In this document: piece by piece, positions 25,576 through 34,944 of the stretch
Layout: every line of letters starts with the position of its first letter
Position numbering within the stretch: the stretch's first letter is position 1
NCBI RefSeq assembly: GCF_024756235.1
Contig: NZ_JANUGY010000009.1
Location: 1-64,000, forward strand
From: Massilia kyonggiensis
Lineage (GTDB): Bacteria > Pseudomonadota > Gammaproteobacteria > Burkholderiales > Burkholderiaceae_D
Length of the DNA stretch: 64,000 bases
Direction: 5' to 3'
Position numbers and translations under genes: made by a program
Notes under the pieces: generated by a model
Database searches by the model: none
What the model saw: the letters and a program-made list of their open reading frames with translations, nothing else
Told to the model about the DNA's origin: nothing

Positions 25576-26786
25576 TGCGAAGGGCGCGGCGCCAGGCGGC
25601 GTTCGATGAACGCCGGCCCATAACTGCGATAGATGAACGACGTCGCTTCGTCCGAGGTCGTGACGTCGAGCGTGCCGCCATGGGAGCGGGCGATCTCGGA
25701 CACGATGAACAGCCCCAGTCCCAGCCCTTCGCCCGGATGCCTGGCGGCGCCGCGCCAGAATGGCTTGAACAGCTGGCGCTTGACGTCGTCGGGAATGCGC
25801 GGACCCGCATTGGTGACGCTGAGCCGGAAGACATCGTTGACGTGGTTGACCGTCACTTCGATCGGGCGGTCGACATCGCCATGTACCAGCGCGTTCTTGA
25901 GCAGGTTCGACAGCAGTTGGCCCATCCGGCCGGCGTCGCACAGGATGGTGCCGATGGGCTGCATGCGCACGTGGATCGTCTGGTGCGGATGGATCGCGCG
26001 CAGCTCGGCCACGATCTGCTCGAACACCTGTGCCAGTTCGGTTTCCGGGCGTAGCGCGAGCGCGATGCCGCCCCCCATCCGTCCGCGCGTGAAATCCACC
26101 ATGTCGTCGACCAGGGCCGCGATGCGGCGCGCGCTGCGGCCGACGTGATCGACCAGTTTCAGCATTTTCTCGTCGAGCGCCTGGCGCCTGGCCACCTCCA
26201 CCGCCGTCAGGATGGCGCTGAGCGGCGTGCGCAGGTCGTGGCCGAGGACCGCGATGAACTGTTCGCGCAGCTCGGCGGTTTCGCGTTCGTCCGCGAGCAG
26301 GTTGCGCGTATCGGCGAGCTGCATGTCGGCATCCAGCTGCAGCGAGATCAGTTGTGCGAACAGGGTCAGGCTCGACATGATCGTCGCCGTCTTCAGCTTG
26401 GCCGGGCTGGGGTCGAGTCCGCACAGCGTGCCGAAGTACTCGCCGTTCTGGCGGAAGATCGGGATCGAGATATAGCTTTCGAATCCGTAGATGCGCGGCG
26501 TATGGTGGTCGCGGTAGGTCGTGTCCTCGCTGACACAGTCGATGACGACGGCCTTGCCGGTATCGCGCACTTCCTCGCACAGCGTGGTCGTGACATCCAG
26601 GCCGTCGCCGGCCTTGAGTCCGAAGTCGAGGCGGTCGAGCACGGCGCAGCTCGTCCATGAATCGCTGGTCACGCGGGCGATGCAGACGAAGCCCAGCCCC
26701 GTGATCGCGGCCACGGTTTCCAGGATCGTCGGCACCGCGCTGATCCGTTGGATTGCCGCGATGTCGTTGGCGATCACGTCTTGCAT
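25569..26786 (-). CDS. GAF-domain sensor histidine kinase
   Basis: 405-residue soluble kinase. A GAF domain occupies about residues 15-160 (phrases FVCIARVTSDSWTSCAVLD, SYISIPIFRQNGEYFGTLCGLD). It is followed by a HisKA domain with the phosphoacceptor in LGHDLRTPLSAI, then a HATPase_c domain with N box LLSNLLKNALVHG and G box GEGLGLGLFIVSEIA. There is no membrane segment and no response-regulator gene beside it, so it is an orphan sensor of a cytoplasmic signal. ATG 26786 has AGGAT upstream. Its 3' end overlaps the convergent GlnQ-type gene by 7 nt. Confidence 0.9.
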
Positions 26787-26854
26787 TTTCGATATCCTGT
26801 GGGAGTCACGACCCATATGCTAACACCCGTCGGACCGGCAAGCCCGGCGCGCCG

Positions 26855-27592
26855 CTACATGTTGCGCAATACCAGGCTGGCCCCACCCGCGATCAGCACC
26901 ACCCACACCGCCTGCTTGATCCTCTCCGCCGGCAGCCAATGGTGCAGCCGGTTGCCGACATACAGCCCGCCGAGCGCGAACGGCAGCAGCACGACGGCCA
27001 GCAGCGGCAGCGCCGGCTGGCTGTACAGGCCCGCCCCCGTGAACAGCACGAGGCGGGAGATGGCGCTGAAGAACAGCACGCCGCTCAGGGTGGCGCGCAA
27101 GGCCAGCTTGTCGTCCAGGCGGCTCGTGAGGAAGATCGTGTAGAACGGCCCGCCCGTGCCGAACAGCGCGGTGAAGATGCCGCCGACCACGCCGAACGGC
27201 CCGGCCCACGCGGGCGCGAATGGGGGCGGCTTGCGGCGCGCGAGCAGGCTCCAGGCCGAATAGCACAGGATGAACAGGCCGAGCACGACGAGCAGCGTGC
27301 GCTCCGGCGCGCGCACGAGCGCGAGCACCCCGATGGCCATCCCGGCCAGCATGAACGGAATCAGCCGCAACGCTTCGCGCTTGTCGATGAAGCGGCGGTT
27401 CTTCAGGCCCAGCAGCACGTTCGAGACGAGGTCGAACACGAGCATCAGCGGCACCGCCATGCGCAGCGGGATGAAGAACACGAGCAAGGGCATCGCCGTC
27501 ACGGACGAGCCGAACCCGGTCAGGCCGAATACCGTGTAACCGAACACGATGATGAGCGCCAGCTGGGCGAGCGTGAGCAGATCGTACGTCAT
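26855..27592 (-). CDS. TauE/SafE-family sulfite/anion permease
   Basis: 245-residue integral membrane protein, about eight helices, with the two family repeats: GYTVFGLTGFGSSVTAMPLL near the N-terminus and GGIFTALFGTGGPFYTIFL in the second half. Members export sulfite, sulfoacetate or related organic anions; the substrate is not readable. It is upstream of the histidine kinase gene on the same strand (68-nt gap) and may share a transcript with it. Confidence 0.88.
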   Translation of the reverse strand: MTYDLLTLAQLALIIVFGYTVFGLTGFGSSVTAMPLLVFFIPLRMAVPLMLVFDLVSNVLLGLKNRRFIDKREALRLIPFMLAGMAIGVLALVRAPERTLLVVLGLFILCYSAWSLLARRKPPPFAPAWAGPFGVVGGIFTALFGTGGPFYTIFLTSRLDDKLALRATLSGVLFFSAISRLVLFTGAGLYSQPALPLLAVVLLPFALGGLYVGNRLHHWLPAERIKQAVWVVLIAGGASLVLRNM

Positions 27593-27716
27593 CCCGCGAT
27601 TCTAGCCCCAACGGGTGATTTCGTTCTGTATTGCAATGTATCGTGCGTAGCAAACAACGCGTGCCGGCAACTTGGCCTGCTAGTAAAATGTCGGGGTTCG
27701 CAATCCGAGAGCCGCC

Positions 27717-28766
27717 ATGTCCATCATCGAATCCCCCGACACCATCACCATCACCCGCCCCGACGACTGGCACCTGCACCTGCGCGACGGCGCGGCCATG
27801 GCCAGCGTGCTGCCGCACAGCGCGCGCCAGTTCGCCCGCGCCATCGTCATGCCGAACCTGAAGCCGCCCGTCACGACGGCCGCGCTGGCTGCCGAATACC
27901 GCGCGCGCATCCTGGCCGCGCTGCCGCAAGGCATGAGCTTCGAGCCGCTGATGACGTTGTATCTTACTGACAACACGGAACCGGACGAGATCCGCCGCGC
28001 GCGCGACACCGGCTTCATCCACGGCGTGAAGCTGTACCCGGCCGGCGCCACGACGAATTCCGCCGCCGGCGTGACCGACCTGCGCAAGTGCTATAAAACG
28101 CTGGAAGTGATGCAGGAACTGGACATGCCGCTGCTGACGCACGGCGAAGTCACGGACCAGCACATCGACCTGTTCGACCGCGAAGCCGTGTTCATCGAGC
28201 GCGTGATGCGTCCGCTGCGCCGCGACTTCCCGGAACTGCCGATCGTGTTCGAGCACATCACGACGAAGGACGCCGCCGAGTACGTGGCCGAGGCCGAAGG
28301 CCCGATCGCCGCGACGATCACGGCGCACCACCTGCTGTACAACCGCAACGAGATCTTCCGCGGCGGCATCCGCCCGCACTATTACTGCCTGCCGGTGCTG
28401 AAGCGCGAGGAACACCGCCTGGCGCTGGTGACGGCCGCCACGAGCGGCGACGAGCGCTTCTTCCTCGGCACCGACTCCGCGCCGCACGCCGTGCACACGA
28501 AGGAAGCCAGCTGCGGCTGCGCCGGCTGCTACACGGCGCTGCACGCGATGGAACTGTACGCCGCCGCCTTCGAGCAGGCCGGCGCCCTGGATAAACTGGA
28601 AGCGTTCGCGAGCCTGAACGGCCCCGCCTTCTACGGCCTGCCGGTGAACGAGGGCACCATCACCTTGAAGCGCGAGGCGTGGACCCTGCCGGCGACCGTG
28701 CCGATGGGCGAGCAGGAGCTCGTCCCGCTGAACGCGGGCGAACAGATCGGCTGGAAGATGCTGTAA
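27717..28766 (+). CDS. pyrC: Dihydroorotase, class II
   Basis: Cytoplasmic zinc enzyme of de novo pyrimidine synthesis, 349 residues, cyclising N-carbamoyl-aspartate to dihydroorotate. Metal-binding start DDWHLHLRDGAAM; carboxylated lysine region GVKLYPAGATTNS; further ligands in MPLLTHGEV and VFEHITTKDAA; C-terminal GTDSAPHAVHTKEASCGCAGC. Length and motifs match the E. coli type. The DUF3025 gene begins 3 nt after its stop. Confidence 0.96.
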   Translation: MSIIESPDTITITRPDDWHLHLRDGAAMASVLPHSARQFARAIVMPNLKPPVTTAALAAEYRARILAALPQGMSFEPLMTLYLTDNTEPDEIRRARDTGFIHGVKLYPAGATTNSAAGVTDLRKCYKTLEVMQELDMPLLTHGEVTDQHIDLFDREAVFIERVMRPLRRDFPELPIVFEHITTKDAAEYVAEAEGPIAATITAHHLLYNRNEIFRGGIRPHYYCLPVLKREEHRLALVTAATSGDERFFLGTDSAPHAVHTKEASCGCAGCYTALHAMELYAAAFEQAGALDKLEAFASLNGPAFYGLPVNEGTITLKREAWTLPATVPMGEQELVPLNAGEQIGWKML

Positions 28767-28769
28767 CGG

Positions 28770-29564
28770 ATGTTCCCCGAGATCGACTGGACGCGGCCGT
28801 GGTACGACACGGTGCGTCCCGCCTTCGACAGCCTGCCTGCCGGCCCGTTCATCGATGCGTTCAACGCCAACGCGGCCCGGCTTGGGCTCGTCAATGCGGA
28901 CGCCAAGCCGATCCGCTTCGTGCCCCAGGCCGACCTGCCGGAAGGCGTGGCGTACGAAGCCTTCATCGGCGCCACCGGTGGCGTGCCCACGCGCGAGAAC
29001 CTGCACGATTTCTTCAATGGCCTCGTGTGGCAGACCTTCCCGCGCATCAAGCGGGAGCTGAACGCGCTGCAGGCCGTGCAGATCGCGCAGGCGGGCGTCG
29101 GCAAGTCGCGCGGGCCGGCGCGCGACGCTGCCACCATCTTCGACGAGAACGCGGCGCTGCTCGTCGTCCGCGACGATGCGGCGGGCCACGCGCTCGTCGA
29201 CGACCTGCGCGCGCACCAGTGGCGTTCGGCCCTGTTCGACAAGCGCGACTTGTTCGGCCGCTCTGCCGAACTGTGGCTGTTCGGGCATGCGCTGATGGAA
29301 AAGCTCGTCGCGCCGCGCAAGGCGATCACGGCCCATGTACGCGTCGTGTTCGCCCCGGACGATTTCTTTGCGTTTGAGCGCGAGGGACGCCGCGACTGGA
29401 TCGATGGCGCGGTGTCCAGGGCGATAGCGGCCGAGGGCCTGTCCACGGCCGGCTTCACCCCGCTGCCCGTGCTGGGCGTGCCGGGCTGGTGGCCGGACCA
29501 GGACGAAGCCTTCTATCTCGACCACACCGTGTTCCGGCCCAGGCGGCCGGCCAGCAACATCTAA
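28770..29564 (+). CDS. DUF3025 domain-containing protein
   Basis: 264-residue protein of unknown function. It shows the family core GGVPTRENLHDFFNGLVWQTFP (about residues 71-92), AATIFDENAALLVV, LFGRSAELWLFGHALMEKLV and the C-terminal GVPGWWPDQDEAFYLDHTVFRP. No signal peptide or membrane segment. It is translated right after pyrC (3-nt gap), so expression should follow pyrimidine demand, but no biochemical role is known to me. Confidence 0.88.
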   Translation: MFPEIDWTRPWYDTVRPAFDSLPAGPFIDAFNANAARLGLVNADAKPIRFVPQADLPEGVAYEAFIGATGGVPTRENLHDFFNGLVWQTFPRIKRELNALQAVQIAQAGVGKSRGPARDAATIFDENAALLVVRDDAAGHALVDDLRAHQWRSALFDKRDLFGRSAELWLFGHALMEKLVAPRKAITAHVRVVFAPDDFFAFEREGRRDWIDGAVSRAIAAEGLSTAGFTPLPVLGVPGWWPDQDEAFYLDHTVFRPRRPASNI

Positions 29565-29574
29565 GGAGGACGTC

Positions 29575-30578
<1,004 letters not shown>

Positions 30579-30582
<4 letters not shown>

Positions 30583-30953
30583 AACGCGATCCCCGTTCGA
30601 CCAGCCGCATGCGGCGCCTGAAGCCGCGCCAGCGCAAGAAGCTGCGCGTCGGCGAATTCCAGGAACACTGTTTCGACATCGAACTCGTCTTCCACAGCCC
30701 GATGCGCGGCGAGCCGTATCACGACTTCATCAACGACTTCTTCGGCGCACTGGAAGAACGGGGCCTGCTCGGCGGCGGCTTCGGCGGCCGCGAGCCGTTC
30801 AGCGAGACGGAAGGCGTCGTCGCCCGCATCGAGCGCGGCTCGCCGTCGGAAGAGGACCGCGAAGCCGTGATCGCGTGGCTGCGCGCGCGGCCGGAAGTCG
30901 TCGATGCGCGTGCGAAGGACTTCAAGGATGCGTGGCACGGGTACGGCTTCTAA
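30579..30953 (+). CDS. yggL: YggL-family (DUF469) ribosome-associated protein
   Basis: 124-residue basic-then-acidic protein matching DUF469: RRLKPRQRKKLRVGEFQEHCF, HDFINDFFGALEERGLLGGGFGG, then DAWHGYGF at the end. E. coli YggL binds the 50S subunit and affects assembly. The start overlaps the previous stop (ATGA), indicating coupling. The phased regulatory array of the next gene begins 11 nt after its stop. Confidence 0.88.
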
Positions 30954-30963
30954 TGGTCGAGTT

Positions 30964-31006
30964 GTAAGCGTCTGTCAGCGCGGTAACGGTTTGTAAAGCC
31001 GGTCAA
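30964..31006 (+). promoter_or_regulatory. Phased GTAA/GTCA half-site array, copy 1
   Basis: Five direct half-sites start at 30964 (GTAAG), 30974 (GTCAG), 30983 (GTAAC), 30993 (GTAAA) and 31002 (GTCAA): spacings 10, 9, 10 and 9. This is the periodicity of tandem OmpR/PhoB-family boxes and close to the CpxR box GTAAA-N5-GTAAA. GTAAA lies exactly 100 nt before the start codon of the Lys/Ala-rich gene. The same pattern recurs before the two paralogues. Confidence 0.6.
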
Positions 31007-31092
31007 CAGGCGGGCCGGCCGCCTCGTTTTAGGGACAAGTGCAGCGCAAAACGACCTGCACCGAACCCCAAAAACTCTGAGGACCCTTCATC

Positions 31093-31476
31093 ATGAAAAA
31101 GACCATTGCTACCCTGATCGCCGGCCTGTTTGCAACCGCTGCCTTCGCCCAGGCGCCCGCGCCTGCCGCCACCACGACGCCGGCCGCGGCCAAGGTCGAA
31201 GCCAAGCAGGAGAAGCAGGCCGCCAAGGCTGAAGTGAAGGAAACGAAAGCTGCAGCGAAAGCCGACGTCAAGGAAGTCAAGAAGGAAGCCAAGGCCGACG
31301 TGAAGGAAGCCAAGCTCGATGCCAAAGCCGACGTGAAAGAAGCGAAGGCCGACGCCAAGGAAGTCAAGAAAGAAGCCAAGGCCGACGTGAAGGAAGCGAA
31401 GGCCGACGCCAAGCATGCGAAGGCCGAACATAAGGCCGAACACAAGGCCACGACCGTCGCTGCCGCCACCAAGTAA
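31093..31476 (+). CDS. Exported Lys/Ala-rich 11-mer repeat protein (paralogue 1)
   Basis: 127-residue protein with signal peptide MKKTIATLIAGLFATAAFAQ. The mature chain is almost only K, A, E, D and V in 11-residue units of the form KADVKEAKADA, repeated several times between about residues 53 and 105. Such 11-mers favour long charged helices and resemble LEA group 3 or histone H1-like proteins; no catalytic motif is present. GAGGACCCTTCATC before the ATG is shared with paralogue 2. It has its own intrinsic terminator. Export should place it in the periplasm. Function is unknown; a stress-protectant or polymer-binding role is inference only. Confidence 0.85.
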   Translation: MKKTIATLIAGLFATAAFAQAPAPAATTTPAAAKVEAKQEKQAAKAEVKETKAAAKADVKEVKKEAKADVKEAKLDAKADVKEAKADAKEVKKEAKADVKEAKADAKHAKAEHKAEHKATTVAAATK

Positions 31477-31484
31477 CCGGTTCG

Positions 31485-32408
31485 TTACGCAGCCACGAAG
31501 CCCGCGCGATGCGGGCTTTCTTGTTTCCGCTTCTCGCGAAAAAAGTCCCACGCCGCTTCCGCCACTTCCAGGTCCGCGTTCTGCAGGCCGGTCAGCCAGT
31601 TGATGAAGCGAGGATAGCGTTTCAGTCGGCTGGGCTCCGCATGGCCGGCACCCTCGATCCGGTACAGGCCGACCTGCATTCCACCCGATGACTGTCCCCA
31701 CATGAAGCGGGTGACGCTCGTCCTGGCGCGTGGGTCGCTGACCGGGAGCCGCACGACGTCCGGGGTGTCCGGCAAGCCCGCCAGTTCGCGCCAGGCGTGC
31801 GCGGAGTCCTCGATGCCGCGCACCGGTTCGGCGAAGCCGAACGCATACCAGGGCTTGCCGCCGCGATAGTAGATCAGCGGGTCGTCCGTGCAGCCGAAGA
31901 TCAGCGCCGGCAGCGGCGTCGTGGGCGCCTTCGTCCGGCCGGGTGGCGGCATCCCCGCCAGCACGGCGGAGAATGCGGCCAATCGATGCGGCAGCCGGGT
32001 GGCCGCGGCATACGCCAGCCAGCCGCCGCGCGACACGCCGATCAGATACACGCGCGCCGGGTCCACGCCGCGGCGGGCGATCGCATGGTCGATCAGCGCG
32101 TCGATAAAGGCGACATCATCCTTCCGGGCCACGCGTGCTTCCGACGCGAAACAATCGTTCCAGCCGCCCTTGCCGGCGTCCGGCGCCATCACCACGAGTT
32201 CCTCGCGCGCCGCGATGTCGAGCCAGACCGACAGCGGGGACGGCGGATACGCCAGCCCCAGCACCTGCTCCGCGGATGCGCCGCCGCCGTGCAGCACCAC
32301 GATCAGCGCCCGGCCGCCGGGTGTCTCGCCCGGTGGCGCTGCGACGAGGTAGCGGCGCGGTCCTTCGGGACGGGCGAGCGAGGCGGGCTGGGGAACGAGG
32401 CTGGGCAT
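31485..32408 (-). CDS. Alpha/beta-hydrolase esterase (LpqC/PHB-depolymerase-like)
   Basis: 307-residue hydrolase. The oxyanion-hole strand is LIVVLHGGGASAEQVLG, the nucleophile elbow is VYLIGVSRGGWLAY (GxSxG), the acid lies in the LIFGCTDDPLIYY region and the histidine in IEGAGHAEPS. It resembles polyhydroxyalkanoate depolymerase-type or feruloyl esterases but lacks a signal peptide. ATG 32408 is preferred to 32414 because AAGGA then sits 6 nt upstream. It lies between two Lys/Ala-rich paralogues, convergent to the first and divergent from the second; its last codons overlap the terminator of paralogue 1. Confidence 0.82.
   Translation of the reverse strand: MPSLVPQPASLARPEGPRRYLVAAPPGETPGGRALIVVLHGGGASAEQVLGLAYPPSPLSVWLDIAAREELVVMAPDAGKGGWNDCFASEARVARKDDVAFIDALIDHAIARRGVDPARVYLIGVSRGGWLAYAAATRLPHRLAAFSAVLAGMPPPGRTKAPTTPLPALIFGCTDDPLIYYRGGKPWYAFGFAEPVRGIEDSAHAWRELAGLPDTPDVVRLPVSDPRARTSVTRFMWGQSSGGMQVGLYRIEGAGHAEPSRLKRYPRFINWLTGLQNADLEVAEAAWDFFREKRKQESPHRAGFVAA
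31498..31522 (+). terminator. Intrinsic terminator of Lys/Ala-rich paralogue 1
   Basis: AAGCCCGC-GCGAT-GCGGGCTT with a broken T tract. A 26-nt segment around it (31494-31519) is identical to the terminator of paralogue 2 (33093-33118). It lies within the 3' end of the opposing esterase gene. Confidence 0.82.
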
Positions 32409-32450
32409 GCGCATCCTTTGTATTGACGATAAGCAATAGTTGCATCGCTT

Positions 32451-32493
32451 GTAAGTATCTGTCAACCACGTAACCGTTTGTAAAGTTCGTCAA
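32451..32493 (+). promoter_or_regulatory. Phased GTAA/GTCA half-site array, copy 2
   Basis: Half-sites start at 32451 (GTAAG), 32461 (GTCAA), 32470 (GTAAC), 32480 (GTAAA) and 32489 (GTCAA): spacings 10, 9, 10 and 9, identical to copy 1, while bases between the sites differ. GTAAA lies 97 nt before the paralogue 2 start. The array lies in the gap shared with the divergent esterase, which starts at 32408. Confidence 0.6.
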
Positions 32494-32576
32494 CACACGG
32501 ACGGCAGGGCTCGTTGAAGGTACAAGTCACACACAACGATGTGCATATTGACCGACAACCAAGAGGACCCTTCATC

Positions 32577-33077
32577 ATGAAAAAAACCATCGCTACCCTG
32601 ATCGCCGGCCTGTTCGCCACCGCAGCTTTCGCCCAGGCGCCTGCTCCCAAGCAAGCAGTGCTGGTCGACAACGCCAATGTGAAGGCAACGAAGACCGAGA
32701 CGAAGGCAGCACCGGCTGAAGCCAAGGCCGCCCAAGCCGACGTGAAGGAAGCGCACGCCGATGCGAAGACGGCCAAGACCCACGCCAAGGAAGCGAAGGC
32801 AAGTGCCAAGCATGCCAAAGCCAAGACCAAGCATGCCGTGAAAGAAGACACGGCCGCCACGACGGCACCGGCGCCGGCTGATGCAGCGACTCCCGCTACC
32901 CCGGCCACCCCGGCCACCCCGGCCTCTTCGGCTGCCGTGGGCAGCTCGGGTACCGCGGGCACGTCGGACGCCTCGGCTGCTCCGGCGACCCCGGCCACGC
33001 CGGCGACCCCGGCTGCTCCTGCCACGCCGGCAACCCCGGCACCGGAAGCTGCACCCGCCGCGCCGGTCACCCAGTAA
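32577..33077 (+). CDS. Exported Lys/Ala-rich protein with Pro-Ala-Thr tail (paralogue 2)
   Basis: 166 residues. The signal peptide is the same as in paralogue 1 (MKKTIATLIAGLFATAAFAQ). The middle (about residues 35-90) is K/A/E/D rich with AKAAQADVKEAHADAKTAK-type repeats. From about residue 95 the chain becomes a low-complexity tail of PAT/PAP units interrupted by a Ser/Gly stretch. The tail resembles the Pro-Ala linkers of envelope proteins that cross the periplasm. ATG 32577 follows AGAGGACCCTTCATC. It has its own terminator. No enzymatic motif; role unknown. Confidence 0.83.
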   Translation: MKKTIATLIAGLFATAAFAQAPAPKQAVLVDNANVKATKTETKAAPAEAKAAQADVKEAHADAKTAKTHAKEAKASAKHAKAKTKHAVKEDTAATTAPAPADAATPATPATPATPASSAAVGSSGTAGTSDASAAPATPATPATPAAPATPATPAPEAAPAAPVTQ

Positions 33078-33096
33078 CTCTGCAGCCCTCCTCACG

Positions 33097-33121
33097 AAGC
33101 CCGCGCGATGCGGGCTTTTTT
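33097..33121 (+). terminator. Intrinsic terminator of Lys/Ala-rich paralogue 2
   Basis: AAGCCCGC-GCGAT-GCGGGCTT followed by six T. Its core is identical to the terminator of paralogue 1, showing that the gene was duplicated with its terminator. Confidence 0.88.
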
Positions 33122-34088
33122 ATTCCGCCTGCATCGCGCGGAACAGCCCGGGACTGACGCCGAACCGGCGCGTGAACGCTTTCGACAGCTGGCCCGGCGT
33201 CGCGTACCCCGTCTGCGCCGCCACCGTCTTCAGCGCCATCGCCGTCTGCAGCAGCGTGCGCGCGTGGTCGAGGCGCAGCGTCTCGACGAAGCGGGCGGGC
33301 GTTTCGCCCAGTGCATCCGTGAAGCGGCGGTGGAAGGTGCGCGGCGACATGCCCGCGCGCGCCGCGAGGCTGTCCACGTCGAGTTCTCCGTCCAGGTGCG
33401 TGCGGATCCAGTCGACGAGGTCCGCGAACGGACTGTCTGCCTTTTCCTGCGCTGCCAGCACGGTGCTGAACTGCGACTGGTAGCCGGGCCGGCGCGCGTA
33501 CAGCACGAGCCGGCGCGCGATGGCGTTGGCGACGGCGTCGCCCAGGTCGCGCGCGACGAGCGCCAGGCACATGTCGATGCCGGTGGTGACGCCGGCCGAC
33601 GTCCACACGCGGCCGTCCTCCACGTACAGCGCGTTCGCGTCGACGTCGACGGCGGGATGGTTGCGCCCGAGGATGTCCGTCGCTTCCCAGTGCGTGGCGA
33701 CGCGCTTGCCGTCCAGCAGGCCGCACGCGGCCAGCGCGAAAGCGCCCGTGCACACGGAGCCGTAGCGGCGCGCACGGGCGCAGGCGCGCCGCAGCCACGC
33801 CTGCGCGGCCGCGTCCTGCGCGAGCGCCTGCAGGCCGCGCTTGCTGCCGCCGGCGACCAGTACCGTGTCCATCGCACCCGGCTTCACGCTGGCCAGCGGC
33901 TTCGTCACGACCGCGAGGCCGCAGTTGCTCGTCACGTGGCCGCCTTGCGGCGACAGGATGTGGATGCGATAAAAGGCGCGGCCGGCAGCGTCGTTGGCGG
34001 CGCCGAACACGGCGGCGGGGCCCGTGACGTCGAGCACCTGGACGTCGTCGAACGTGATCAGCGCCACCTGGCGCGATGTGGAAGGCAT
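33120..34088 (-). CDS. GlxA-family transcriptional regulator (DJ-1/PfpI + AraC HTH)
   Basis: 322-residue regulator. The N-terminal DJ-1/PfpI-like domain (about 5-190) has VALITFDDVQVLDVTGPAAVF, the nucleophile-elbow-like GSVCTGAFALAACGLLDG and TSAGVTTGIDMCLALV. The C-terminal AraC domain has two helix-turn-helices: LDVDSLAARAGMSPRTFHRRF and MALKTVAAQTGYATPGQLSKAF. Members sense small metabolites and activate neighbouring genes. ATG 34088 is taken as start; a GTG at 34103 is equally possible, and neither has a clear ribosome site. It is divergent from a stand-alone DJ-1-family enzyme gene, its likely target. Confidence 0.9.
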   Translation of the reverse strand: MPSTSRQVALITFDDVQVLDVTGPAAVFGAANDAAGRAFYRIHILSPQGGHVTSNCGLAVVTKPLASVKPGAMDTVLVAGGSKRGLQALAQDAAAQAWLRRACARARRYGSVCTGAFALAACGLLDGKRVATHWEATDILGRNHPAVDVDANALYVEDGRVWTSAGVTTGIDMCLALVARDLGDAVANAIARRLVLYARRPGYQSQFSTVLAAQEKADSPFADLVDWIRTHLDGELDVDSLAARAGMSPRTFHRRFTDALGETPARFVETLRLDHARTLLQTAMALKTVAAQTGYATPGQLSKAFTRRFGVSPGLFRAMQAE

Positions 34089-34175
34089 GGCAGGAATCGA
34101 CACAAGTTTGACATTGCTGCCAATGCTAGCCCCTTCCTAGAATGGCGTCACCTTCAATCGTCAACGGAGCCTGCC

Positions 34176-34838
34176 ATGACCACCACCCTGCACATCGGAT
34201 TCCTGCTGTTCCCCCGCGTGACCCAGCTCGACCTGACCGGTCCCGCCCAGATCCTGAGCCGCGTCCCCGGCGCGCAGGTGCACCTCGTGTGGAAGACGCG
34301 CGACCCGGTCCCGACCGACGTCGGCTTCATGATCAACCCGACCACGACGTTCGACGACTGCCCGCCGCTGGATGTGCTGTGCGTGCCGGGCGGCTTCGGC
34401 ATCGAGGACCTGTTCGGCGACGCCGCCACGCTGGACTTCCTGCGCCGCCACGGAGAACACGCGCGCTACGTCACGTCCGTGTGCAACGGTTCGCTCGTGC
34501 TGGGCGCGGCCGGTTTGCTGGAGGGCTACCGGTCCGCATGCCACTGGATCTGGTTGCCGTTCCTGACGCGCTTCGGCGCCGTGCCCGTCGCGGAGCGGAT
34601 CGTGCGCGACCGCAACCGGATCTCGGGCGGCGGCGTGACGGCGGGGATCGACTTCGGTCTCGCGCTGGCGGCCGAGCTGGCCGGCGAAGACGCCGCGCGC
34701 ATAATCCAGCTGGCGCTCGAATACGATCCGCAGCCGCCGTTCGATGCCGGCTCGCCGCAAGGCGCCGGGGCGGAGCTCGTGGCGCGCTACCGCGAGATGG
34801 TGGCGCCGCGGCTGGCGCGGGTCGAGGCGGCGCTGTAA
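34176..34838 (+). CDS. DJ-1/PfpI-family protein (isonitrile hydratase-like)
   Basis: 220-residue cytoplasmic enzyme. It starts TLHIGFLLFPRVTQLDLTGPAQIL and has VLCVPGGFGIEDLF and the nucleophile cysteine in VTSVCNGSLVLGAAGLLEG, then RISGGGVTAGIDFGLALA. Closest in pattern to isonitrile hydratase (InhA), which converts isonitriles to N-formamides; the substrate here is not proven. GGAGCC precedes ATG 34176. The divergent GlxA-type gene probably regulates it. Its stop codon lies inside the first half-site of the paralogue 3 regulatory array. Confidence 0.82.
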   Translation: MTTTLHIGFLLFPRVTQLDLTGPAQILSRVPGAQVHLVWKTRDPVPTDVGFMINPTTTFDDCPPLDVLCVPGGFGIEDLFGDAATLDFLRRHGEHARYVTSVCNGSLVLGAAGLLEGYRSACHWIWLPFLTRFGAVPVAERIVRDRNRISGGGVTAGIDFGLALAAELAGEDAARIIQLALEYDPQPPFDAGSPQGAGAELVARYREMVAPRLARVEAAL

Positions 34839-34858
34839 GCATTTGTAAAGCGCGTCAA
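34835..34858 (+). promoter_or_regulatory. Phased GTAA/GTCA half-site array, copy 3
   Basis: Three half-sites start at 34835 (GTAAG), 34845 (GTAAA) and 34854 (GTCAA), spacings 10 and 9. The GTAAA-N4-GTCAACA core matches copies 1 and 2 in order and phase. GTAAA is exactly 100 nt before the paralogue 3 start codon. The first site overlaps the DJ-1-family stop codon. Confidence 0.55.
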
Positions 34859-34944
34859 CAGGGCGTCGGGGTGGGCCGTTTTCAGGCACAGGTGAGACGC
34901 AAACGTGCTTCACTGCAAACCCAAAACTACGAGGACTCTTCATC

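Noticed and set aside
32880..33070. Tandem PAT/PAP codon repeats as a possible DNA repeat array
   Set aside because: The repeats are in frame with the coding sequence and explained by the low-complexity protein tail; units vary in length and sequence, unlike CRISPR or VNTR arrays.
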